NCBI GenBank assembly: GCA_031261015.1
Contig: JAISKG010000232.1
Span: 1-6,135 of the forward strand
Reading direction: 5' to 3'
From: Dysgonamonadaceae bacterium
Lineage (GTDB): Bacteria; Bacteroidota; Bacteroidia; Bacteroidales; Azobacteroidaceae
DNA: 6,135 nt
Shown here one piece after another: positions 1 to 5,535 of the stretch. A model generated the notes under the pieces. It did not search any database and was not told the origin of the DNA. It saw only the letters and a list, made by a program, of their open reading frames with translations. Position 1 is the first letter of the stretch. Each line of letters starts with the position of its first letter. The position numbers and the translations under genes were made by a program.

Positions 1-1095
1 AAAAAACAAATTCGCAATCTGCTTTGTTTCCAAAGTGTGATGCAATTGCGTAGGTGGGAAAAAATCATATTCGATCGCATAACCCGGTCGATAAATCTGA
101 ATATTCCGAAACGCGGGAATTTGCTGCAATGCTTGTAATTGAATCGAAAGTGGGAGCGACGAAGAAAATCCGTTCAAATAATATTCCTGCGTACGCTCGC
201 CTTCAGGTTCCAAAAACAACGGATGCTGTGATTTATTTGCAAACGTCACTATTTTTGTTTCGATGCTCGGACAATAACGAGGTCCGATGCTCTGAATTTG
301 TCCATTATATAAGGGGGAATCGGACAAGCCGTTGCGCAATACTTCGTGAACGGCCTCATTCGTGTACAAAGTCCAGCAACTCAGTTGCCTCAACGGGCGC
401 GGAACAAAATCCAAATAAGAAAATTTGTGGAAATCGCCCTCCCCTACTTGCTCTTCCATCGACGAAAAATCAACGCTCCGTCCGTCGATGCGCACAGGCG
501 TTCCGGTTTTCATGCGGGATTTCTCAAATCCTAATTCGAATAATTGTTCGGTAATACCGAATGATGCCGGTTCAGACATGCGACCACCGGAAAGTTGCGT
601 TTTTCCGACATGCAATAAACCGTTCAAAAACGTGCCGACTGTCAAAACCACCGCTTGAGCATGAAATTCAACTTGCAAAGCGGTCTTCACTCCTTTTATT
701 TCGTCCTTCGCGACAATCAGCTGTGTGACGACATCTTGCCAAACAAAAAGATTGGGCGTATTCTCAACGATTTCTCTCCATTGATTTATATATTTCGTTC
801 GATCGCTTTGCGCACGCGGACTCCACATGGCCTGACCTTTGGAACGATTGAGCATCCGAAATTGAATCGCCGTCAAATCCGTGACGATTCCCATTTGCCC
901 ACCCATCGCGTCGATCTCGCGAACAATCTGGCCTTTAGCGATTCCGCCGACCGCAGGATTACAACTCATTTGTGCAATTTTGTTCATATCCATTGTGATC
1001 AGCAGCGTGCGAGAACCCAAACGTGCAGCCGCAACAGCCGCATCGCATCCGGCATGCCCGGCGCCCACCACAATTATATCATAATCAAAAGTCAT
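1..1095 (-). CDS. mnmG: tRNA uridine-34 5-carboxymethylaminomethyl modification enzyme MnmG, N-terminal 365 codons (cut by left edge)
   Basis: MnmG (GidA) is an FAD- and NADH-dependent enzyme that, with the GTPase MnmE and a methylene-folate donor, installs the aminomethyl-type group on wobble uridine 34 of several tRNAs in the cytoplasm. Reading leftward from the ATG at 1095-1093, the frame is open to base 1. Seen in the translation: the dinucleotide-binding motif VVGAGHAG at residues 9-16; QMSCNPAVGGIAKG with Cys45; LTVGTFLNG near 151-159; SGGR and KTGTP near 170-200; GPRYCPSIE with Cys275; and YAIEYDFF near 340-347, followed by the PTLES-like segment HTLETK. Cys45 and Cys275 match the two conserved cysteines of the E. 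coli enzyme (C47, C277). The family is about 620-630 residues, so roughly 40% is missing beyond the window. The start overlaps the ybeY stop as ATGA, indicating translational coupling. The identification is secure. Confidence 0.97.
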   Translation of the reverse strand, partial: MTFDYDIIVVGAGHAGCDAAVAAARLGSRTLLITMDMNKIAQMSCNPAVGGIAKGQIVREIDAMGGQMGIVTDLTAIQFRMLNRSKGQAMWSPRAQSDRTKYINQWREIVENTPNLFVWQDVVTQLIVAKDEIKGVKTALQVEFHAQAVVLTVGTFLNGLLHVGKTQLSGGRMSEPASFGITEQLFELGFEKSRMKTGTPVRIDGRSVDFSSMEEQVGEGDFHKFSYLDFVPRPLRQLSCWTLYTNEAVHEVLRNGLSDSPLYNGQIQSIGPRYCPSIETKIVTFANKSQHPLFLEPEGERTQEYYLNGFSSSLPLSIQLQALQQIPAFRNIQIYRPGYAIEYDFFPPTQLHHTLETKQIANLFF

Positions 1096-1505
1096 AACAT
1101 TTTCAAGGCTTGTTCTTCGCGTTCGCGCATCCGTTGTTCGTCCTGCGGCGTTTTATCTTTGAATCCGCATAAATGCAAAACGCCATGAATCATCACTCGA
1201 TTCAATTCTTCCGCATAATCAGTCTGATATTTTTCGACATTAGTACGGACAGTATCCAACGAAATAAACAAATCGCCGGAAATTCGCAAATCTTCCGAAT
1301 CATCAAAAGTAATGATGTCGGTATAATAATCGTGATTCAAATATTGTTCGTTCAAACGCAAGATCTCCGCATCCGAACAAAAAATATAAGTGATAGATCC
1401 GATTTTCCGGGAATGACTTTCGGCCACGCGTTGAATCCAGCGTGTAGTTTCCCGGCGTTTGATTTTGGGAAAGGGAACATCTTGCGAAAAATAAGATATG
1501 GCCAT
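1092..1505 (-). CDS. ybeY: Endoribonuclease YbeY (16S rRNA maturation, UPF0054 family)
   Basis: YbeY is a small metal-dependent endoribonuclease involved in 16S rRNA 3'-end maturation and late ribosome quality control. The 137-residue length is normal for the short Bacteroidota form. Seen: TDIITFD at 62-68, GDLFIS at 77-82, and the metal-site helix MIHGVLHLCGFKD around 106-117. The first two metal-binding histidines are H107 and H111. The third position, usually His in the HxxxHxxxxxH motif, is Asp117 here; the following KTPQDEQRMR stretch is otherwise typical. Asp can bind zinc, and I recall similar variants in this phylum, so I do not read it as inactivation. The ATG at 1505 is the first in frame and lies 25 bases downstream of a TAACTTTG -7 box. 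The gene is first in an operon with mnmG, overlapping it by 4 bases; both products act on RNA of the translation apparatus. Confidence 0.94.
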   Translation of the reverse strand: MAISYFSQDVPFPKIKRRETTRWIQRVAESHSRKIGSITYIFCSDAEILRLNEQYLNHDYYTDIITFDDSEDLRISGDLFISLDTVRTNVEKYQTDYAEELNRVMIHGVLHLCGFKDKTPQDEQRMREREEQALKML

Positions 1506-1530
1506 CGTTTTTGCATTATTCTAACGAACA

Positions 1531-1555
1531 CAAAGTTACATGAAATTTTCCAATT
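1531..1555 (-). promoter_or_regulatory. ybeY-mnmG promoter element (25-base motif shared with the CotH-gene promoter)
   Basis: On the minus strand this reads AATTGGAAAAT, T, TCATGTAA, C, TTTG, ending in TAACTTTG (1538-1531), which fits the Bacteroidota housekeeping -7 consensus TAnnTTTG. A weak -33 candidate (TCTG, one mismatch to TTTG) lies about 21 bases upstream. The box ends 25 bases before the ybeY ATG. A nearly identical block precedes the gene at 3667. No Shine-Dalgarno sequence is present. Assigning this as a promoter is inference from consensus and position. Confidence 0.65.
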
Positions 1556-1592
1556 TATACAGAACTGTAAAAATTTATGGATAAAAAATCCG

Positions 1593-1600
1593 TACATTTG
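1593..1600 (+). promoter_or_regulatory. Promoter -7 box for the pnuT-thiN pair
   Basis: TACATTTG matches the Bacteroidota -7 consensus TAnnTTTG and lies 22 bases before the pnuT ATG. No convincing -33 TTTG is seen about 20 bases upstream. A TGGA-plus-A-tract segment at 1578-1587 loosely resembles the block in the ybeY and CotH-gene promoters. The 5' leader would be only about 15-20 bases, and no TPP riboswitch (THI element) is recognisable in 1506-1622. Confidence 0.5.
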
Positions 1601-1622
1601 CAAAACTCTTTTGAAAAATACG

Positions 1623-2204
1623 ATGATCGAATGGCTACAAAATAATTGGATCGAAACGGTAGGAGCAGGGTTAGCCCTGTTTTACCTGATTCTGGAAGTT
1701 CGACAAAATTGGATCATGTGGATTATCGGAATCATCAGTTCTATATTCTATATCTATATTTTTTTCGAAGCGCAATTGTACGCCGAAACAGGATTAAATG
1801 TCTATTACGCCGCGATGTCATTTTACGGACTTTATTGTTGGAAATTCGTTCCAACAAAAGAGGAGAGGAGAGGAGTGCAGCAAATTTCCCAGTCACAAAT
1901 AATTAAATCCGGAATTATCGGCGGATGTCTGTTTGCCGGATTGAGTTTTTGTCTGGCTCGCTACACCCATTCGCCGGTTCCGTTTCCGGATGCATTCATT
2001 GCAACACTGGGAATCATCGCTACTTGGATGACTGCCAAGAAAATCATCGAAAGCTGGTACCTCTGGATTGTATCTAATTTCTTCGCCATCGGATTGTATA
2101 TTTATCAGCAACTTTACCCGACCAGCGTTTTATATGTCGTGTACGGAATTTTATCCATCATCGGATTGCGAGAATGGCGTAAATCGCTCATACAAAAATT
2201 ATGA
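1623..2204 (+). CDS. pnuT: PnuC-family vitamin transporter, probably thiamine-specific (PnuT)
   Basis: A 193-residue integral membrane protein of the PnuC family, whose members move unphosphorylated vitamins (nicotinamide riboside, thiamine or riboflavin) by facilitated diffusion, with uptake driven by intracellular phosphorylation. Seven hydrophobic segments can be placed at about residues 11-27, 31-48, 55-74, 95-114, 121-139, 142-162 and 165-183. Family signatures are LYAETGLNVYYAAMSFYGLYCW (about 52-73), TWMTAKKIIESWYLWIVSN (about 134-152) and YVVYGILSIIGLREW near the C-terminus. The frame is open further upstream, but that stretch is antisense to ybeY; the ATG at 1623 gives the normal family N-terminus and follows a -7 box. 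The stop overlaps the thiamine pyrophosphokinase start as ATGA. Thiamine specificity is inferred from that partner, not from binding-site residues; nicotinamide riboside is the alternative. Family membership is sure, substrate is likely. Confidence 0.88.
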   Translation: MIEWLQNNWIETVGAGLALFYLILEVRQNWIMWIIGIISSIFYIYIFFEAQLYAETGLNVYYAAMSFYGLYCWKFVPTKEERRGVQQISQSQIIKSGIIGGCLFAGLSFCLARYTHSPVPFPDAFIATLGIIATWMTAKKIIESWYLWIVSNFFAIGLYIYQQLYPTSVLYVVYGILSIIGLREWRKSLIQKL

Positions 2205-2848
2205 TACCACTGATACAAAATTTTCAAACGGTGATTTTAGCCGATGGCTCTTTCCCCAAACATCCGGTTCCCTTGTCATTTCTACGAAGCGGCCGACCGG
2301 TCGTTTGTTGCGACGGCGCTATTAAAAACTTGCTGGCCGTCGGATTAGAACCGGATTACATTATCGGAGATTTGGACAGTATTTCTTCCGAATTGAAAAA
2401 ACGCTTTGCATCCATCCTTCATCATAATCCTGATCAGGAAACTAACGACTTAACGAAAGCTGTTCATTTCTGCCTGAAAAATCAATGGACGAAAATCACA
2501 ATCCTCGGAGCCACAGGCAAAAGAGAAGATCACACGCTGGGCAATTTATCTTTGCTCACGGAATACGAAGAAATCGTACAAGTGCAAGCCTTAACGGATT
2601 ACGGAGTATTTACACCACAATTGAAATCCGTCGTTTACGAAAGCTACCGCGGCCAACAAGTATCCATTTTCAGCCTGACAAACAACACATTTTTGAGTTC
2701 GGAAAATTTACGTTATCCGTTAGAACATAGAGCGCTTACATCTTGGTGGCAAGGCACTTTAAACGAATCTTTATCCGATCAATTCAATATTCGAATGGAT
2801 CAAGGTAAACTATTAATATTCAGGGAATATTTTTCCGGAAAAATCTGA
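2201..2848 (+). CDS. thiN: Thiamine pyrophosphokinase
   Basis: A 215-residue cytoplasmic enzyme (EC 2.7.6.2) that transfers pyrophosphate from ATP to thiamine, giving thiamine diphosphate and AMP. Motifs seen: CCDGAIKNLL at 36-45; DYIIGDLDS at 52-60, containing the GDxDS metal/ATP site; DQETNDLTKA at 78-87, the counterpart of the family's DQ..TD..K; and ILGATGKREDHTLGN at 101-115. The C-terminal thiamine-binding domain shows the LSSENLRYPL and SWWQGTLNES segments at about 166-190. Length is normal. The ATG lies inside the last codons of pnuT (ATGA overlap), so translation is probably coupled. Pyrophosphorylation would trap thiamine entering through the transporter. Symbols thiN and tnr3 are both used for this family; the E. 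coli enzyme of the de novo pathway, ThiL, is unrelated. Confidence 0.95.
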   Translation: MIPLIQNFQTVILADGSFPKHPVPLSFLRSGRPVVCCDGAIKNLLAVGLEPDYIIGDLDSISSELKKRFASILHHNPDQETNDLTKAVHFCLKNQWTKITILGATGKREDHTLGNLSLLTEYEEIVQVQALTDYGVFTPQLKSVVYESYRGQQVSIFSLTNNTFLSSENLRYPLEHRALTSWWQGTLNESLSDQFNIRMDQGKLLIFREYFSGKI

Positions 2849-2861
2849 ACTTTTTCCTTAA

Positions 2862-2895
2862 TAAAGTGTTATTAAATAACGAATTATTCACTTTA
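2862..2895. repeat. AT-rich inverted repeat between thiN and the ferritin-like gene
   Basis: TAAAGTG (2862-2868) and CACTTTA (2889-2895) form 7-base arms 20 bases apart. Between them is an 11-base palindrome, TTATTAAATAA (2869-2879). It sits just before the ferritin-like ORF in a 60-base gap where no TAnnTTTG box is visible. It could be an operator, part of an unusual promoter, or a weak stem ending thiN transcription. With such AT-rich sequence, chance is a real alternative. Confidence 0.3.
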
Positions 2896-2908
2896 AAACA
2901 ATACAATT

Positions 2909-3502
2909 ATGGCAGACAGCACAACCGACAAAAGTATGATGTACCGCTTGATGAAAGAGCGCGGTGCGAATGCAATCGATGATTTGACAACCGGTTTAGT
3001 CAATAACATGAACTACAGCAACCATACGGTTTTGTATCCGAACGGTGAAGTAGAGGAGGGGCAGGGCGTTCTTCCCGAATGGTTTTACCCTGTGTATAAA
3101 GGAACTAACGGTTTCTCGGAATTGAATGCAATTATTCAGTACGTTTCGCAAGAATCGATCTGGGAAAATCTCGGCGAAATGATGATGGGCATCGCGATGG
3201 TCGAGATGAAGCATTTGGATAAATTGGGCGATCTGATCATGGGATTAGGTGGAAATATCGCCGATCAGAAATACGAAACAACTTACGTAGAATATGGAAA
3301 ATCGGAGGAAGATGCTATAAGAGCGGGACTTAAGGCCGAAAAAGCCACAATCGAAGAATACAATCGCATTATCGACAAAATCAAACCGCTTCGGCAAAAC
3401 GAAACGACCGAATTTTGCTTGGCGCTTTTGGCCAAACTAATCGCCGACGAACAATTCCATGCGAACCTCTTTGAAACCTGGCTCAAGGAAAATGTACATT
3501 AA
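2909..3502 (+). CDS. Ferritin-like diiron (bacterioferritin/rubrerythrin-type) protein
   Basis: A 197-residue soluble protein with a four-helix ferritin-like core. The expected ligand set is visible: Glu71 in FSELNAIIQY, the ExxH pair Glu99/His102 in AMVEMKHLDKLGDLI, Glu144 in LKAEKATIEEY, and the second ExxH pair Glu181/His184 in IADEQFHANLF. This supports a carboxylate-bridged two-metal site for iron handling, peroxide reduction or a related oxidase reaction; which of these cannot be told from sequence. There is no C-terminal rubredoxin Cys4 site, so it is not a classical rubrerythrin, and I see no obvious haem-binding Met of true bacterioferritin. About 65 residues precede the core, including an NGEVEEGQGVLPEWFYPVY segment. 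It appears monocistronic, 60 bases after thiN and followed by a large inverted repeat. No Shine-Dalgarno is seen; the A-rich leader is typical of the phylum. Confidence 0.82.
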   Translation: MADSTTDKSMMYRLMKERGANAIDDLTTGLVNNMNYSNHTVLYPNGEVEEGQGVLPEWFYPVYKGTNGFSELNAIIQYVSQESIWENLGEMMMGIAMVEMKHLDKLGDLIMGLGGNIADQKYETTYVEYGKSEEDAIRAGLKAEKATIEEYNRIIDKIKPLRQNETTEFCLALLAKLIADEQFHANLFETWLKENVH

Positions 3503-3511
3503 GTCTTAACT

Positions 3512-3591
3512 ATGGATTGCTTCGGGCTTTGCCCTCGCAATGACGCTACATAATATCCGTCATTGCGAGGGCAAAGCTCGAAGCAATCCAT
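3512..3591. repeat. Large near-perfect inverted repeat with hairpin arms (REP-pair-like element)
   Basis: Left arm 3512-3545 and right arm 3558-3591 are 34 bases each and complementary at 33 of 34 positions. The single exception (3525/3578) is a G-T that would still pair as G-U in RNA. The loop is 12 bases (3546-3557). Each arm is itself a hairpin: in the left arm ATTGC(3516-3520)...GGGC-TTT-GCCC...GCAAT(3537-3541), and the same in the right arm at 3562-3587. It is more GC-rich than its surroundings. The TCATTGCGAGG...GAAGCAATCC style resembles dispersed intergenic palindromes I recall from several bacterial phyla. No U-tract follows on either side, so a classical intrinsic terminator is not evident, although a transcript stem here could end or protect the ferritin-gene mRNA. 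Confidence 0.85.
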
Positions 3592-3616
3592 GAAATTTTC
3601 ATAAAACTATATATAG

Positions 3617-3641
3617 AATTGGAAAATATCATGTAAATTTG
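3617..3641 (+). promoter_or_regulatory. Promoter element of the CotH-family gene (matches ybeY promoter 23/25)
   Basis: The block reads AATTGGAAAAT, A, TCATGTAA, A, TTTG and ends in TAAATTTG (3634-3641), a match to TAnnTTTG. It ends 25 bases before the ATG at 3667, the same spacing as at ybeY. A canonical -33 TTTG is not evident; TTGG at 3619-3622 is only 11 bases upstream of the -7 box. A short direct repeat GCATCAA (3644-3650 and 3659-3665) lies in the leader. Confidence 0.6.
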
Positions 3642-3666
3642 ATGCATCAATTGAAATAGCATCAAA

Positions 3667-5505
3667 ATGAATAACAGATTGATTCTTTCCCTTTTCTTCT
3701 TTTCATTATTTAGCGTTTGTTTTGCCGATAATGAAGATTTATTATTTTCTCCTAAAGGTGTGGCCATTGTAAAAATAACGCTTCCTAACGGAATGGGAGC
3801 CAGTGATATACAAAAAGATGTGGACACTAAAGCATTCATGGAGATTGAAAATTCCGACAATTCTTCCTACGATTTAAGCGAATTATATTCCGGCGATATT
3901 CTAATCGAAGGACGAGGAAATTCTACTTGGGATTTTCCGAAAAAACCTTACAATATCGACTTAATCACCGATTCGGAAGAAGATAATCCTTCACCGCTTT
4001 TGGGAATGCCTGCACATCATAAATGGTGCTTAATTGCTTATTACGCAGATAAAAGCCTGATGCGTATTCCTTTAGCTTATTATTTGGGCAGTCAATTATC
4101 GGGATTACCTTATACGGCGCGATTAGTCTATGTAGAAGTTTATATCAATGGAATATATAGAGGATTATATAGTTTGTGTGAGAAAATTGCCCGCGATAAA
4201 AATCGCGTGGACATTAAAAAATTAGATGCCGAATCGGAAAATCTTTCGGGCGGTTACATTTTGGAAATAATCCCGAATGTGCGATTGCAATCCGGTGATA
4301 AACGTTTCACCATGAAAAAAAGCTCTTATACCAGCATGATATTTACTTATCCTAAAAACAAAAATGTGACCGACGAACAAATCGCATGGATCAAATCGTA
4401 TATCAATGAGTTTGAGGATGTTCTGTACGGAACAAATTTCAAAGATCCGGTCAATGGATTCCGGAAATATATCGACGAAAATAGTTTTATTGACTGGTTT
4501 ATTTTAAACGAACTGTCTCAAAATTGCGATGCCGCGATGTATGCCAGCGTATTTTTACATAAAGATCGTGATGGAAAATTATTCATGAGTTCGCCTTGGG
4601 ATTTCGACATTGCTTTTGGAAATTATGAGAGTGAATGTCGATACGATTACGGATTTAGAATCAGAAATGCCTATTGGTGGAGCCGTCTTTTTGCAGACGA
4701 GCAATTCGCTAAAAAAATGCAGGAACGGTACGATGAACTCATGCCTTTGCTGAATAAAATTCCGATCATCTTAAAAACTAACGCCGAGTTTTTGGAACAA
4801 ACCGGTTGCGTGGATCGTAACTTTGCTCAATGGCCGATTTTAGGGCAATACGTCTGGCCGAACGTCTTCCCTTATCCGACAAGTTTTCGCGGGGAAGTGC
4901 AACGATTTGTTGAATGGACGGCTTCGCGGCAAAGCTGGCTGTACATCAATTTTCCGGCAGATGATAGCGAACGGGAGCGGCGATTCAAATCGACCCGCCC
5001 GATCATCCGGGTGATGGAACCCGAAATATTTATGCAAGGATTGGGCGTTGAAGTGAAAGCATTGAAAACTTATACACATATTTGGATCTATAATAATGTT
5101 GAGGAAAATATCAACAACAACGAATCTTATGCGATCAAGAAAAAAGGAAAATATTATTTGCAATTTAGAGATAACAAAGGGAATAAAAGCCTTTATTCCT
5201 ATCCGGTATCGTTGGGAGAAAAAAGCAATTATGATTATTTGAATATTACAACGCCTGCTGTTTCTTCGTTGAGTATTCAGATTTACCCAAATCCGGTTCG
5301 CGATTGGTTATTTATTCATTATCCATCGAGTAAATCGGAAATACATATCCGGTTGATGGATTTGAACGGTCGCGTGATTAAACAATCCGTCAGTTCGGAC
5401 GAAAGTTTGGAATGGGATTTATCATCTACTGCCAATGGAGTTTACATTCTTCAAGTACAAAGCAATTCGGAAATTTGCAATCAAAAAATCATTATTTCCC
5501 ATTAA
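3667..5505 (+). CDS. Secreted CotH-kinase-family protein with T9SS type A C-terminal sorting domain
   Basis: A 612-residue exported protein. Residues 1-20 form a Sec signal peptide (positive start, hydrophobic core, probable cleavage VCFA|DNED); Cys18 is not in a good lipobox. Residues about 30-430 are the CotH kinase domain: IEGRGNSTWDFPKKPYNI (80-97), GIYRGLYSLCEKI (162-174), GGYILEI (195-201), IDWFILNELSQNCDAAMY (275-292) and SSPWDFDIAFGN (308-319), where the DxD-like Asp312/Asp314 is the probable metal site. A divergent beta-rich segment follows (about 445-515). Residues about 534-612, beginning SIQIYPNPVRDWL and including LMDLNGRV and GVYILQVQS, are a type A sorting domain for type IX secretion. 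In Bacillus, CotH is an atypical kinase that phosphorylates spore-coat proteins; Bacteroidota do not sporulate, so the target here is unknown and probably at the surface or outside the cell. The gene has its own promoter. Confidence 0.92.
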   Translation: MNNRLILSLFFFSLFSVCFADNEDLLFSPKGVAIVKITLPNGMGASDIQKDVDTKAFMEIENSDNSSYDLSELYSGDILIEGRGNSTWDFPKKPYNIDLITDSEEDNPSPLLGMPAHHKWCLIAYYADKSLMRIPLAYYLGSQLSGLPYTARLVYVEVYINGIYRGLYSLCEKIARDKNRVDIKKLDAESENLSGGYILEIIPNVRLQSGDKRFTMKKSSYTSMIFTYPKNKNVTDEQIAWIKSYINEFEDVLYGTNFKDPVNGFRKYIDENSFIDWFILNELSQNCDAAMYASVFLHKDRDGKLFMSSPWDFDIAFGNYESECRYDYGFRIRNAYWWSRLFADEQFAKKMQERYDELMPLLNKIPIILKTNAEFLEQTGCVDRNFAQWPILGQYVWPNVFPYPTSFRGEVQRFVEWTASRQSWLYINFPADDSERERRFKSTRPIIRVMEPEIFMQGLGVEVKALKTYTHIWIYNNVEENINNNESYAIKKKGKYYLQFRDNKGNKSLYSYPVSLGEKSNYDYLNITTPAVSSLSIQIYPNPVRDWLFIHYPSSKSEIHIRLMDLNGRVIKQSVSSDESLEWDLSSTANGVYILQVQSNSEICNQKIIISH

Positions 5506-5510
5506 TTTTT

Positions 5511-5518
5511 TATATTTT
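5511..5518 (+). promoter_or_regulatory. Weak possible -7 box before the AlkD-like gene
   Basis: TATATTTT differs from TAnnTTTG only at the last base and lies 17 bases before the ATG at 5536. The gap after the CotH-family stop is just 30 bases, so read-through from that gene is equally possible. No terminator hairpin is seen between the two genes. Confidence 0.25.
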
Positions 5519-5535
5519 CAGATTAAAATAAAATC

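Noticed and set aside
54..1188. Several plus-strand open frames across the left third of the window
   Set aside because: They lie antisense to mnmG, whose minus-strand translation matches MnmG throughout; the plus-strand products have no recognisable domain and low-complexity composition.
1173..1622. Upstream extension of the transporter reading frame
   Set aside because: It is antisense to ybeY, and the family N-terminus begins at the ATG at 1623, just after a -7 box.
3512..3600. Intrinsic terminator for the ferritin-like gene
   Set aside because: The stem is strong but far longer than usual and is followed by TGAAATTTTC rather than a U-tract, so repeat-like is the better label; a role in transcript ending is not excluded.
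3503..3666. tRNA or CRISPR unit in the palindromic gap
   Set aside because: No cloverleaf or T-loop consensus and no third repeat copy; the structure is a simple inverted pair.
3667..3726. Lipoprotein signal on the CotH-family protein (Cys18)
   Set aside because: The residues before the cysteine (L-F-S-V) do not fit a lipobox, which needs Gly, Ala or Ser at -1; cleavage after Ala20 is more likely, and the sorting domain implies T9SS export.
3546..3860. Minus-strand open frame over the inverted repeat and the start of the CotH-family gene
   Set aside because: It begins inside the coding region of a well-supported secreted protein on the other strand and uses repeat sequence for its C-terminus; no domain is visible.
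4840..5163. Minus-strand open frame inside the CotH-family gene
   Set aside because: Shadow of the plus-strand gene, favoured by the local GC-rich codons; no domain or promoter.
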